From Oscillospiraceae bacterium (lineage in GTDB: Bacteria > Bacillota > Clostridia > Oscillospirales > Ruminococcaceae): a stretch of DNA of 38,993 nt. The first letter of the stretch is position 1. The number at the start of each line of letters is the position of its first letter. The notes under the pieces are model-generated. The model saw nothing but the letters and a program-made list of their open reading frames with translations. It did not search any database and had not been told where the DNA came from. The stretch spans positions 2,669 to 41,661 of the forward strand of contig JAUNSK010000032.1 of NCBI GenBank assembly GCA_030539275.1, read 5' to 3'. Positions 6,760 to 14,488 of the stretch are shown here, piece by piece. Made by a program: the position numbers and the translations under genes.

Positions 6760-7935
6760 GTGTATATCAGAGAGAAACTCGTTAAAATTCTTAAGATCAA
6801 AAACGGAATATTTACTGCTGCAGGTATTTTCTTCATTGCAGTTTCGGCTGCGATCATGATATCGCTTATTACATATTACTGGGGGGACTGGGAGACGATA
6901 AGAACTGCAAAGGCAACTCCGGGTTGTATTGAGTGGTTTATTGAAGGGATTATTTTATTTATCACGGCGTTTGTCTCAAAGAAAATGATCCGAGATGCCT
7001 ATTTCTATTCAAGCTATTTTGACGGGGATCTTGACGGGAAAATAAAATACAGTGATCTGGCTGCGATAACAGGAAAAAGTGCTCACATGGTAAAATTTCA
7101 GCTGCATTTTTTAAGAATCATCTATATGAAAAATTTCAGTTTCAAAAAAGTCAGCAAGAAAGAGCATGTGGAGCTTAGCAGTAAGAAATGTACCTGTGAA
7201 TGCAGGAAATGCGGAGCTGTAATTGAAAAAAGTGTGTATTTCTCTGGTATATGTCCTTATTGTAAAAGCTCTGATGTGTTTGCAAAGGTTCTGACAGGAA
7301 ACAGATTTTACAGTATTACAAATCAGATGTCCCCAAAAAGAAAAAGTCCGGATTTCTATTCGTCAAAACTACTTAAGGTGAAAAAGGCTTTGTTCCTGTG
7401 TGGATTATGTTTGGGACTGAGCGTATTTGTTATAGCTTCTATCGGACTGACTGAACAGATCACACATTATAATGATAAGGAATATCTGACCGATGTCCTG
7501 TTATCCGGTAAGAGCTATTCATCTTTCGCACTGATAAAATCAGATATACTGGAAAATATCATCTGGATAATTATTCTGATGCTTGCTATGGTTTCTCTGA
7601 TACTGACTATGATCGTAAGGCTTAAATGTATCTTTACGACTGATATATGCTGCAGGTTTTTCGCTGACAGTAAAACGCCGTTTGTTAATGCTGAGGATCT
7701 GCCGGTACTTAAAAAGAAGCACGGGATCTCAGGTGTAAAAGGTGCGATCTGCAGACATTATCTTATAAACTGTTCTTTTGAAAAGCATGATGATGTTCTT
7801 AAAGTAGCGCTGGCAAGAAAGATCGTCAAGGATGAATGTCCTTCATGCGGTGCGCCGGTTGTCGGTGCTGTTGACGAGAACTATATATGTACATACTGCG
7901 GCAATACGATAATGGGTGTTATCAGTAAGAAATAA
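6760..7935 (+). CDS. Polytopic membrane protein with two zinc-ribbon motifs, 391 aa
   Basis: Four transmembrane segments are visible, at about residues 19-42, 60-77, 208-232 and 263-288. They are arranged as two pairs, each followed by a cytoplasmic stretch. After the first pair is a cysteine cluster, CTCECRKCG...CPYC (about 146-170). At the very C-terminus is a second one, CPSCGAPVVG...CTYCGN, so two treble-clef or zinc-ribbon-like sites are likely. A winged-helix-like segment (KYSDLAAITGKSAHMV) precedes the first cluster. The start is GTG at 6760 with GAGG about 8 bases upstream. The duplicated layout (TM pair plus ribbon) suggests an internal duplication. The family is unknown to me. It may sense or scaffold at the membrane. 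The sigma-factor gene lies 90 bases downstream. Confidence 0.65.
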   Translation: MYIREKLVKILKIKNGIFTAAGIFFIAVSAAIMISLITYYWGDWETIRTAKATPGCIEWFIEGIILFITAFVSKKMIRDAYFYSSYFDGDLDGKIKYSDLAAITGKSAHMVKFQLHFLRIIYMKNFSFKKVSKKEHVELSSKKCTCECRKCGAVIEKSVYFSGICPYCKSSDVFAKVLTGNRFYSITNQMSPKRKSPDFYSSKLLKVKKALFLCGLCLGLSVFVIASIGLTEQITHYNDKEYLTDVLLSGKSYSSFALIKSDILENIIWIIILMLAMVSLILTMIVRLKCIFTTDICCRFFADSKTPFVNAEDLPVLKKKHGISGVKGAICRHYLINCSFEKHDDVLKVALARKIVKDECPSCGAPVVGAVDENYICTYCGNTIMGVISKK

Positions 7936-7961
7936 AATGATTAAATGTGCTATCACCAATC

Positions 7962-7999
7962 TGTCACGCATATATAATAAGTAAGAAGCTGTCGTGACA
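7962..7999 (+). promoter_or_regulatory. Inverted repeat and -10-like element upstream of sigK
   Basis: TGTCACG (7962-7968) is repeated in inverse as CGTGACA (7993-7999). Between them is CATATATAAT (7969-7978), which contains a TATAAT and also resembles the CATA-type -10 of SigE/SigK promoters. No good -35 is visible. The element could be a SigE/SigK-dependent or repressor-controlled promoter. Confidence 0.4.
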
Positions 8000-8025
8000 C
8001 TTTGAAGAAAGTACGGTGATATCAT

Positions 8026-8721
8026 ATGTTCAATGAATTGCTGCTGAATGCTATCAGAAACTTTCTCTTTATTGCACTTCACGTTGACAACCTCAGCGTA
8101 TTTCCGAAGCCGCTCAGCAGAACTCAGGAGGAAGAATGCTTCAGACTGATGAATGAGGAAGGCGATGCCAAAGCGAGAAATAAGCTGATCGAGCACAATC
8201 TGCGTCTGGTAGCACATATAATAAAAAAATACTATTCAAAATCAAAGGATCAGGAAGAGCTTATATCCATAGGAACGATAGGTCTTATAAAGGCAGTGTC
8301 CACATTTAACTGTGAGAAGGGCAGCCGGTTTGCAACATATGCAAGCAGGTGCATCGAAAACGAGATTCTGATGTTTTTCAGATCACAGAAAAAGATGGCC
8401 GGAGATGTGTATATCGATATGCCTATTGACACTGATAAGGACGGAAATGCTCTTACACTTATGGACATTATTGCTGATGAGAGATCCATTGCTGATGAGG
8501 TTGAGCTGATAATAAACTCAAAGCAGCTTTACATGTATATTGACAAGTGCCTTGATAAAAGAGAACTTGAGATAATTACTATGAGATACGGACTGTTCGG
8601 TAACTTTCCGATGACACAGCGTGAGGTTGCCCAGAACCTGGACATTTCCAGAAGTTATGTATCAAGAATAGAAAAGAAGGCTCTTGAAAAGCTTAAGAAG
8701 ATGTATGAGACGGTTCAGTAA
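8026..8721 (+). CDS. sigK: SigK-like sporulation sigma factor with pro-sequence, 231 aa
   Basis: A sigma-70 family factor that directs RNA polymerase to specific promoters; SigK is the late mother-cell factor in sporulating Firmicutes. The alignment in memory with Bacillus SigK is close: FPKPLS, ARNKLIEHNLRLVAHII, ISIGTIGLIKAV, FATYASRCIENEILM (region 2) and TQREVAQNLDISRSYVSRIEKKAL (region 4 helix-turn-helix). The first 30 residues include a hydrophobic stretch (LLLNAIRNFLFIALHV) in the position of the Bacillus pro-sequence that keeps pro-SigK at the membrane, so proteolytic activation is plausible. Some clostridia lack this segment. The ribosome site is weak (GGTGAT). The gene is uninterrupted here. 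Confidence 0.85.
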   Translation: MFNELLLNAIRNFLFIALHVDNLSVFPKPLSRTQEEECFRLMNEEGDAKARNKLIEHNLRLVAHIIKKYYSKSKDQEELISIGTIGLIKAVSTFNCEKGSRFATYASRCIENEILMFFRSQKKMAGDVYIDMPIDTDKDGNALTLMDIIADERSIADEVELIINSKQLYMYIDKCLDKRELEIITMRYGLFGNFPMTQREVAQNLDISRSYVSRIEKKALEKLKKMYETVQ

Positions 8722-8734
8722 AAAACTGAATTAT

Positions 8735-8762
8735 TTGACAAAAATGTATACTTATATATAGT
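8735..8762 (+). promoter_or_regulatory. SigA-type promoter downstream of sigK
   Basis: TTGACA (8735-8740), 16-bp spacer, TATAGT (8757-8762). The next gene starts 338 bases further on, so its transcript would have a long leader. Confidence 0.5.
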
Positions 8763-8851
8763 AATTACATATAAAATTGTAATAAAACATTAAAATTATT
8801 ACAAAGAACATATATTAATAAAAATCTGTTAACAAAATATAAGAATTTGTA

Positions 8852-8950
8852 TGATATAATCTATAAACACGAGCAGCAAAAATGTCTTCTAATTTTCTGC
8901 ATTAAAATGCATGATGTTAAGACAGAGATCTGCTCATGTTTATTTTTTTT
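8852..8950 (+). ncRNA. Candidate small RNA or attenuator hairpin
   Basis: An extended -10 promoter (TGATATAAT, 8852-8860) lies about 10 bases before a long nested hairpin. The paired segments are GAGCAG/CTGCTC (8871-8876/8930-8935), TGTCTT/AAGACA (8883-8888/8919-8924) and TGCATT/AATGCA (8898-8903/8906-8911). A T-rich tract (8939-8950) follows, as at a terminator. This would give an RNA of roughly 85 bases that is almost all stem-loop. Alternatively it is a terminator within the leader of the dockerin gene at 9100. No known RNA family is recognised. Confidence 0.45.
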
Positions 8951-9023
8951 ATTTATTTTTGAAAATATACATCGGATTTATATGAAAGATTCCGGTATTG
9001 CTTTGTTAGACTATTGGAATGAA

Positions 9024-9075
9024 CTATCCGCGTGATAAAAACATATATAAATATTATTTATCCCAGGACGGATAG
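9024..9075 (+). promoter_or_regulatory. Leader stem-loop before the C39-like dockerin gene
   Basis: CTATCCG (9024-9030) pairs with CGGATAG (9069-9075). Inside it GATAAA (9034-9039) pairs with TTTATC (9057-9062), leaving small asymmetric internal loops and an AT-rich apical loop. The structure ends 24 bases before the start codon. No riboswitch consensus that I know fits. Confidence 0.5.
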
Positions 9076-9099
9076 AGAAGTTACAGGAAAGAAGGAATT

Positions 9100-10761
9100 A
9101 TGTTTACATTAATAAAAAAAAGCAGACTTAAAAAAATAGCTGCGGCTGCATCAGCATGTGTAATGCTGGCTGTCAGTGCTGCAGGCGGATTTATGGACAC
9201 TTTACATATATCAGCAGCAACCGGGGAATATAAAACATGGAAACAGAGTGACCCGAGATGGGCTGGTACATATATAGGAAAAAGCGGAGAGACAATGTCT
9301 CAGAGCGGTTGCGCTATTACGTCTCTTGCAGCTTTGGTTGTTCAGGCCGGATATTTGGATGAGTCGTCTTTTAATCCGGGAATATTCTGTAATTTTCTGA
9401 GCAGCAAAGGCGGAGTAGATGGTTCAGGAAACATATACTGGGGTGCTGTAACACAGCTGGTTCCTGATTTTAGCTTTGCAGGTACTCAGTATCTATACGG
9501 TTCAAGTGAGGAAGCAAAAGCATCTGAAATCAAGTCCTATCTCAACCAGGGCTATTATGTTATTTCAGATGTAAAATACTGCGGACACTGGGTTGCTATA
9601 GATTCTGTTGTTGACAATACGGTATATTCAATTGATCCTGCGTCATACACTACAAACATCCTGTTTGATCAGTATGACTACAGAGGAGCAACAAGACTCA
9701 AGCTCTTCAGAAAATCAGGAACACAGACAACACCGTCAAAGCCTGCACAGGACCAGGACAGCGGCAAGAAATATTCAACAGGACATTATGTTACTACAGC
9801 AAAACTCAATTTCAGAGATAATCCCTCAACATCAGCTAATATATTAAGCGTTCTTGATATAAACAAACGAGTTGAAGTAACTGAGATATCAAAGAACTGG
9901 GGCAAGGTTACATATGACGGAAAAACAGGATGGATATGTCTTGACTATACGGCTGTAATTGACTCATCAGATGAAGAGACAGTTGTGTATAAAACAGGCA
10001 CTTATAAAACAAAAGATGTAATAAACTATCGTCAGAAAGCTGATATATCTTCACAGTCATTCGGTTTGATTCAAAAAAATACACCTCTGGCAATAACAGA
10101 GATACAGGGTCAGTGGGGCAAGACTGTTTATAACGGTAAGACATGCTGGGTATGTCTTGAATACGCTGACTTTATAAGTTCAGAGATCGTAACTCAGCCT
10201 GAAGCAACCCAGACTACTGCACAGACAACAACTCCGGTTACGACCCAGAGCCAGCCTCCTGTATCAGTAACAACCCCGGCACCAGTCACAACAGCAGCCG
10301 TAACAACAATTGCAACAACTACTACAGCTGCACCGGTTACTACTATGGTAACTGAAACATCAAGAGAGCCTGAAACACAGCAGACTCAGAAACCTGAAAC
10401 TGCACTGACTACAACAACTGTTCAGACAACTTCAGAAACTACACAGACACAAAAAACGCAGGCACCCGCAACAACAGAGGCCACATCATTACAGACAACT
10501 CCACCGGCTGTGACAACGACACCTGTATCTGAAAGTCCGAAGCCTGAAGATGAAAGTTTTGATCCTTCTGATGTTATGCCCGGTGATCTTAACGGCGATA
10601 AAAAGGTAAACTCATTGGATATGGTGATGCTGATCAATATGCTCTTCGGCCATCATGATCCGATCAGTCCACAACTTATGGAAGCAGCAGACTGCGACAA
10701 CGACTCATCAATAACTGTCAGAGATCTGATCTCTCTGAAGTTCATAATTATTTCAGGTTAA
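9100..10761 (+). CDS. Secreted C39-like peptidase with two SH3b domains and a dockerin, 553 aa
   Basis: Signal peptide in residues 1-40 (basic start, hydrophobic core, ISAAT). Then a papain-like C39-type domain (about 43-205) with Cys71 in QSGCAITSLA, His163 in CGHWVAID and Asp179 in SIDPAS as the probable triad. Two bacterial SH3 domains follow (about 230-290 and 297-356; each has NFRDN or NYRQK and WGK...GW-C), which in secreted proteins bind peptidoglycan. A Thr/Pro/Gln-rich linker of about 130 residues leads to a C-terminal dockerin (about 494-553) with calcium loops GDLNGDKKVNSLD and DCDNDSSITVRD. The protein is probably attached to a cohesin scaffold on the cell surface and acts on peptides or cell wall. 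Its leader contains the structures at 8871-9075. Confidence 0.85.
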   Translation: MFTLIKKSRLKKIAAAASACVMLAVSAAGGFMDTLHISAATGEYKTWKQSDPRWAGTYIGKSGETMSQSGCAITSLAALVVQAGYLDESSFNPGIFCNFLSSKGGVDGSGNIYWGAVTQLVPDFSFAGTQYLYGSSEEAKASEIKSYLNQGYYVISDVKYCGHWVAIDSVVDNTVYSIDPASYTTNILFDQYDYRGATRLKLFRKSGTQTTPSKPAQDQDSGKKYSTGHYVTTAKLNFRDNPSTSANILSVLDINKRVEVTEISKNWGKVTYDGKTGWICLDYTAVIDSSDEETVVYKTGTYKTKDVINYRQKADISSQSFGLIQKNTPLAITEIQGQWGKTVYNGKTCWVCLEYADFISSEIVTQPEATQTTAQTTTPVTTQSQPPVSVTTPAPVTTAAVTTIATTTTAAPVTTMVTETSREPETQQTQKPETALTTTTVQTTSETTQTQKTQAPATTEATSLQTTPPAVTTTPVSESPKPEDESFDPSDVMPGDLNGDKKVNSLDMVMLINMLFGHHDPISPQLMEAADCDNDSSITVRDLISLKFIIISG

Positions 10762-10856
10762 ATGAATTCAGGCTGCTATGGTAAAAATCAGGCAGCCGGA
10801 TCACAGGAATAAAAGCGCATTACCTGAGAATGCATATAAATATGTATATGATTTTT

Positions 10857-10888
10857 CAGACTGAATAAATTTCAGTCTGTTTTTTTTT
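10857..10888 (+). terminator. Rho-independent terminator
   Basis: CAGACTGAA (10857-10865) pairs with TTCAGTCTG (10871-10879) and is followed by nine T (10880-10888). Confidence 0.85.
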
Positions 10889-10967
10889 GAAAAATTTTTT
10901 TGTTTGGTTTCAAATATTTAGAATAAACATGAGATATTTGTCAAAGATAATGTCGGAGGTGTTTATA

Positions 10968-11681
10968 TTGAATAAGTTTGATAGAACAAAAAAATCCCGT
11001 TTATTCTCACGCAGGTTATATTATGCAGCACTCGTTATCTGTCTGGCTATGGTCGGACTCGCATGTTATTTTTCCTATACACAGACAGCTGAAGATCTCT
11101 CAGAACAGATCAACTCTATAGGTGATACAGATAATAAAACCGCAGTTGATGCAGGAAATGAGGACAGCGCTCTCGATGTTGTAAAGAAAAAAGATAATAT
11201 AAAGAAAGAGACTACAATGCCTGAGGCACCAGGTCCTGAAGAAAAACCTGAAGCAAAAGCTACAAAGAAAGTCTTCTGCATTCCGATGAGCGGAGAAATT
11301 ATGCAGGAATACAGCGGAAGTGATCTTGTAAAAAACATTACTACAGGTGCATGGCAGACTCATAATGGAGTAGATATAGCAGGTAATACCGGAGATGAAG
11401 TAAGAGCAATGACTGACGGTACTGTTACTGATGTTTATGAGGACGCTCTGTGGGGTGTAGTAGTTGTTATTGATCATGGAAACGGCATTACAGGCAGATA
11501 CTGCAACCTTAATAAGGGCGTTTCAGTTGAAACCGGTACTAACGTTGCAGCAAATGATGTAATAGGCGCAATCGGAGATACTGCAGATATTGAATCATCA
11601 ATGGAGTGTCACCTTCACTTTGAAGTACTCAAAAGTGAAAACTATGTTAATCCTATAGACGTAATAAATAATATGGGATAG
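10968..11681 (+). CDS. M23 (LytM) membrane peptidase, SpoIIQ-like layout, 237 aa
   Basis: Predicted zinc endopeptidase of peptidoglycan or its regulator. A basic N-terminus is followed by one transmembrane helix (about residues 18-40), an acidic/charged linker, and a C-terminal LytM domain (about 105-232). Metal ligands are intact: HNGVDIAG (HxxxD) and CHLHFEV (HxH). The single-span plus LytM layout is that of SpoIIQ, whose clostridial forms often keep the metal site, but a general cell-wall peptidase is equally possible. The open frame reaches back to 10887 inside a terminator T-run. The TTG at 10968 with GGAGGT (10955-10960) eight bases upstream is the likely start. Monocistronic, followed by a terminator. 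Confidence 0.8.
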   Translation: MNKFDRTKKSRLFSRRLYYAALVICLAMVGLACYFSYTQTAEDLSEQINSIGDTDNKTAVDAGNEDSALDVVKKKDNIKKETTMPEAPGPEEKPEAKATKKVFCIPMSGEIMQEYSGSDLVKNITTGAWQTHNGVDIAGNTGDEVRAMTDGTVTDVYEDALWGVVVVIDHGNGITGRYCNLNKGVSVETGTNVAANDVIGAIGDTADIESSMECHLHFEVLKSENYVNPIDVINNMG

Positions 11682-11735
11682 CATTCAAAACATAGCTGAT
11701 ACTTTATTTATGCCGGCATATTCAGTATGAAGCAT

Positions 11736-11776
11736 AAGCAGCACATCACAGTTTCTGAGATGTGCTGCTTATTTTT
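11736..11776 (+). terminator. Rho-independent terminator
   Basis: AAGCAGCACATC (11736-11747) pairs perfectly with GATGTGCTGCTT (11759-11770) and is followed by ATTTTT. Confidence 0.85.
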
Positions 11777-11799
11777 AGTAAAACGCAGAGGTGAAAAAA

Positions 11800-12387
11800 A
11801 TGTACTCAGTAGAATTGCTGATAAAGGAACATAAGTGCATTCTGGATTTTAACAGACTCATTCGTGAAATATGCTGCAGAGTGATCGACGGCAATGATGT
11901 TGATATTAAGCTGATGCGCGAATGTGTGGACTTCGGCCGTTCATTTGCAGATAAGCATCATCACAGCAAGGAAGAAAAGGTTCTTTTCAGGATAATGCTT
12001 GATGAACTCGGCAGTATAGCGGATAAGATCATTAACGGCGGAATGCTTATAGAACATGATCTGGGAAGATTTCATCTGAGCGAACTTGAAAAAGCAATAA
12101 ACAGATATGATGAAAGTCATGACAGGAACGCAAAGCTGGATGTTATAATGAATGCATCCGCCTATGGTTCACTTCTTAAACGGCATATAGAAAAAGAGGA
12201 CAGCGTAATATTTGAGTATGCAAAGAGGAGCCTTAACGGGAATGCTAAACACAAGGCAGACGTTAAGACAGAAGAATTTGAAATGAATGCAAGGAAAAAC
12301 GGAGTGCCTGATAAATATCTTGGCTGGCTTTACACAAAGCTTAAAGAATTCAATCTGCCTGCTGAAAGAAAGACTCTGGATTTTTAA
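11800..12387 (+). CDS. Hemerythrin HHE domain protein, 195 aa
   Basis: Four-helix-bundle diiron protein of the HHE/hemerythrin-like type, expected to bind oxygen, nitric oxide or other oxidants. Probable ligands lie in the repeated pattern: KEHKCILD (helix 1), FADKHHHSKEEKVLF (helix 2), LIEHDLGRFHLSEL (helix 3) and LKRHIEKEDSVIFEYA (helix 4). A C-terminal extension of about 50 residues follows. The frame starts at a GTG (11791), but GAGGTG overlaps it and is well spaced for the ATG at 11800, which I prefer. In anaerobes such proteins act in oxygen or NO sensing and repair. The gene is immediately upstream of the MarR/ArsA block, but that block has its own promoter. Confidence 0.85.
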   Translation: MYSVELLIKEHKCILDFNRLIREICCRVIDGNDVDIKLMRECVDFGRSFADKHHHSKEEKVLFRIMLDELGSIADKIINGGMLIEHDLGRFHLSELEKAINRYDESHDRNAKLDVIMNASAYGSLLKRHIEKEDSVIFEYAKRSLNGNAKHKADVKTEEFEMNARKNGVPDKYLGWLYTKLKEFNLPAERKTLDF

Positions 12388-12401
12388 AATATTTACTAGA
12401 A

Positions 12402-12464
12402 AAGTATTGACAAAAGAATACTTCGGTGCTAGAATAATTATAGAAACTTCGGGACACGAAGTTT
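12402..12464 (+). promoter_or_regulatory. marR promoter with two inverted-repeat operators
   Basis: TTGACA (12407-12412), 17-bp spacer, TAGAAT (12430-12435). The perfect inverted repeat AAGTATT-N8-AATACTT (12402-12408/12417-12423) overlaps the -35 and spacer. A second repeat, AAACTTCG-ggaca-CGAAGTTT (12444-12451/12457-12464), lies at or just after the transcription start. Both are good candidates for binding by the MarR protein made just downstream. Confidence 0.7.
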
Positions 12465-12483
12465 ATGAATTGGAGGAATTAAA

Positions 12484-12987
12484 ATGTCTGAAAATTCTGA
12501 TTCATTTAATGAAGAACTATTGTTTACGTTTTTTGACTGCGTCAAATCTATCTGGAACGGTGAATCATGGGGAAGTCTTCTTGTAGATTACTCAAAAAAT
12601 GAAATTCTTGCACTTGTATATCTTTACAGGGTAAAGGAAGCTACTATGACTGAGATAGCAGAATATCTCGGCGCACCGCTCAATACGGCAACCGGAGTTA
12701 TTTCAAGACTTGAGAAAAAGAAGCTTGTTTCAAGAGTCAGATCTGAGCAGGACAGACGAGTTGTGAATATTGCGATCCAGGATGAAGGAATGGCTGAGGT
12801 ACGGGAGTGTATTGACATAATGTCCGAATACTATGGTACCGTTTGTAATTCACTTTCCAGTGAAGAAATGACACTGCTTATGAACATTTTTACAAAGTTT
12901 GTTTATATGGTAAACAGCAGAAAACAGAAGAAAACTGAAAACATAATAAAACCACCCAAAAAAGTTAAGCGAATCACTATTGAATAA
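12484..12987 (+). CDS. MarR family transcriptional regulator, 167 aa
   Basis: Winged-helix dimeric regulator. The DNA-binding core reads ALVYLYRVKEATMTEIAEYLGAPLNTATGVISRLEKKKLVSRVRSEQDRRVVNIAIQ (residues about 40-98), with the typical D-R-R wing. Flanking helices would form the dimer interface. The C-terminal tail beyond about residue 145 is lysine-rich and ends KKVKRITIE, a closing motif shared with the small protein at 14259-14471. The ribosome site GGAGGAATT is well spaced. The gene's own promoter contains two inverted repeats, and the same AATACTTCG-N4-TAGAAT element lies before the ArsA operon, so it probably controls both. A weak terminator separates it from the ATPase operon. Confidence 0.85.
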   Translation: MSENSDSFNEELLFTFFDCVKSIWNGESWGSLLVDYSKNEILALVYLYRVKEATMTEIAEYLGAPLNTATGVISRLEKKKLVSRVRSEQDRRVVNIAIQDEGMAEVRECIDIMSEYYGTVCNSLSSEEMTLLMNIFTKFVYMVNSRKQKKTENIIKPPKKVKRITIE

Positions 12988-12990
12988 AAG

Positions 12991-13014
12991 CAGCCTTGAA
13001 AAAGGTTGTTTTTT
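12991..13014 (+). terminator. Short terminator or attenuator between marR and the ArsA operon
   Basis: CAGCCTT (12991-12997) pairs with AAGGTTG (13002-13008; one G-U) around a GAAA-type loop, followed by TTTTTT (13009-13014). Confidence 0.7.
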
Positions 13015-13020
13015 ATAAAA

Positions 13021-13039
13021 AATACTTCGTGCGTAGAAT
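13021..13039 (+). promoter_or_regulatory. ArsA-operon promoter motif shared with marR
   Basis: AATACTTCG (13021-13029), four bases, TAGAAT (13034-13039). The same two blocks with the same spacing occur at 12417-12435 in the marR promoter. No strong -35 is seen here (TTTTAT at the right distance), so activation may be needed. Confidence 0.6.
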
Positions 13040-13080
13040 AAATCTATATAAGAATAATTCGACAGAAAGAGGAGAATACA

Positions 13081-14253
13081 ATGGGAAGAATAATTGTTTT
13101 TACAGGAAAAGGCGGAGTAGGCAAAAGCAGTGTTGCAGCATCACATGCAGTTAAGGCAGCACATGAAGGGATCAGAACACTTATAGTCAGTACTGATATG
13201 GCTCATAATCTTGGGGATATCTTCATGATACATATGGGTAATGAACCGGTCAGTGTGTTCGAAAATCTTGATGCACTCGAGATCGATCCTGACTTTGAGA
13301 TGAATAAAAGATATGCAAATATTTTAGCAGCATTTGATGCAGTAATGAATACAGGCAGTGACAACAATGACGAGGCTGAAAATATAGTGGCGTTTCCGGG
13401 TATAGAAGAGCTTTTCGCACTCATACGAATAAATGATATATATGAGAGCGGTCAGTATGATCTTATTATAGTAGACTGCGCACCTACAGGTGAGACACTT
13501 GCACTGCTTAAATATCCTGAAGTAATGTCCTGGTATATGGAAAAAATGTTTCCGATCGGCAAGAAAGCACTCAGACTGCTGAGACCTGTTTCAAAAGCTA
13601 TTTTCAAGCTTGAGCTTCCTGATCAGGAAGCAGTAAATGATATTGAAAAGCTGTATATGATGCTTATAAATCTGCAGAAACTGCTCAAAAACAGAGAAGT
13701 TACAAGTATAAGGATCGTTACGATACCTGAAAAGATGGTAGTAGATGAAAGCAAAAGAAATTACATGTACATGAATCTGTACAACTTTAATGTCGATGCT
13801 GTTTATATCAACAGACTTCTGCCTGAGGATGCAGCCAACGAATTTTTCAGTGTCTGGAAAACAACACAGGCTAAATATACTAAAGAGCTCGAATATGCAT
13901 TTTCCCATCTGCCTGTATATAAGATAAAATGGTATGAAACAGACATCAACGGTGTTGCAGGACTTCAGAGGGTTATAGACGATTCCCTTGATGACAAGGA
14001 TATTTTCTCAGTAAGAATATCAGAGGAAAATGAGGTCTATGAGAAAACTGCTGACGGTTATTCACTGAGCGTAAAAATGCCGTTTGCAGATAAAAAAGAG
14101 TTTGATCTGTATCAGTCCTGTACTGACGTAATAATAAAAACAGGCAGTTTTAAAAGAAGTATTCCGCTTCCGCAGACTCTTACAGGCTGCACTATCAGCG
14201 GAGCAAAGTTTGAAAATTCAGTTCTGAAGGTTTCATTTATAAAGGAAGGATGA
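13081..14253 (+). CDS. ArsA/Get3-type ATPase, first of pair, 390 aa
   Basis: SIMIBI-class ATPase with the deviant Walker A GKGGVGKSS (residues 9-17), whose first lysine (Lys10) acts across the dimer interface. Switch I reads STDMAHNLGDIF, and the switch II region is VDCAPTGETLALL. The C-terminal 70 residues (VKMPFADKKEFDL...) look like the HSP20-like domain seen in many bacterial ArsA homologues. There is one ATPase domain, not the two of classical ArsA, and no CxxC zinc motif as in Get3. With the second ATPase at 14489 it could form a heterodimer. No arsB/arsR/arsD genes are nearby, so arsenite export is not supported. Starts with a good AGAGGAG site; first gene of an operon to 17339. Confidence 0.85.
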   Translation: MGRIIVFTGKGGVGKSSVAASHAVKAAHEGIRTLIVSTDMAHNLGDIFMIHMGNEPVSVFENLDALEIDPDFEMNKRYANILAAFDAVMNTGSDNNDEAENIVAFPGIEELFALIRINDIYESGQYDLIIVDCAPTGETLALLKYPEVMSWYMEKMFPIGKKALRLLRPVSKAIFKLELPDQEAVNDIEKLYMMLINLQKLLKNREVTSIRIVTIPEKMVVDESKRNYMYMNLYNFNVDAVYINRLLPEDAANEFFSVWKTTQAKYTKELEYAFSHLPVYKIKWYETDINGVAGLQRVIDDSLDDKDIFSVRISEENEVYEKTADGYSLSVKMPFADKKEFDLYQSCTDVIIKTGSFKRSIPLPQTLTGCTISGAKFENSVLKVSFIKEG

Positions 14254-14258
14254 TTAAT

Positions 14259-14471
14259 ATGACAGCAGAGTTTGCAGCAAAAATGATAATGGCAAAGAAG
14301 CTTGAATTCGAGGCAGTGAAGTCGGTTATGCCTGAGAGGATAAAGAAGCTTGCTGACAGGGCAGAATCAAAGACAATAAAATTCTGTACTGAAGTTGCAG
14401 CCTGTATTCTCAGTCAGGAGAAGTCACACAATCAGGATACAAAACAAACAAAGAAAGTTACTATAGAATAG
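14259..14471 (+). CDS. Small helical protein between the two ATPases, 70 aa
   Basis: A short protein, MTAEFAAKMIMAKKLEFEAVK..., predicted mostly alpha-helical, with a cysteine-containing amphipathic C-terminal half and a lysine-rich tail ending KKVTIE. An in-frame ATG at 14250 overlaps the stop of the first ATPase, but GGAAGG (14244-14249) abuts it. The ATG at 14259 has the right spacing and is preferred. The tight position between two paralogous ATPases suggests a partner or adaptor. No family recognised. Its last residues resemble those of the MarR protein (KKVKRITIE), a possible shared recognition tail. Confidence 0.75.
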   Translation: MTAEFAAKMIMAKKLEFEAVKSVMPERIKKLADRAESKTIKFCTEVAACILSQEKSHNQDTKQTKKVTIE

Positions 14472-14488
14472 AAGAGAGGACACAACTT

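Noticed and set aside
8847-9035. 62-codon open frame before the C39-like dockerin gene
   Set aside because: It lacks a ribosome site, its start lies inside a promoter -10 region and it runs through strong RNA stems. The composition is not protein-like.
8871-9075. Known riboswitch (c-di-GMP, c-di-AMP or similar)
   Set aside because: None of the conserved core sequences of these classes that I can recall is present, so only a generic structured leader is claimed.
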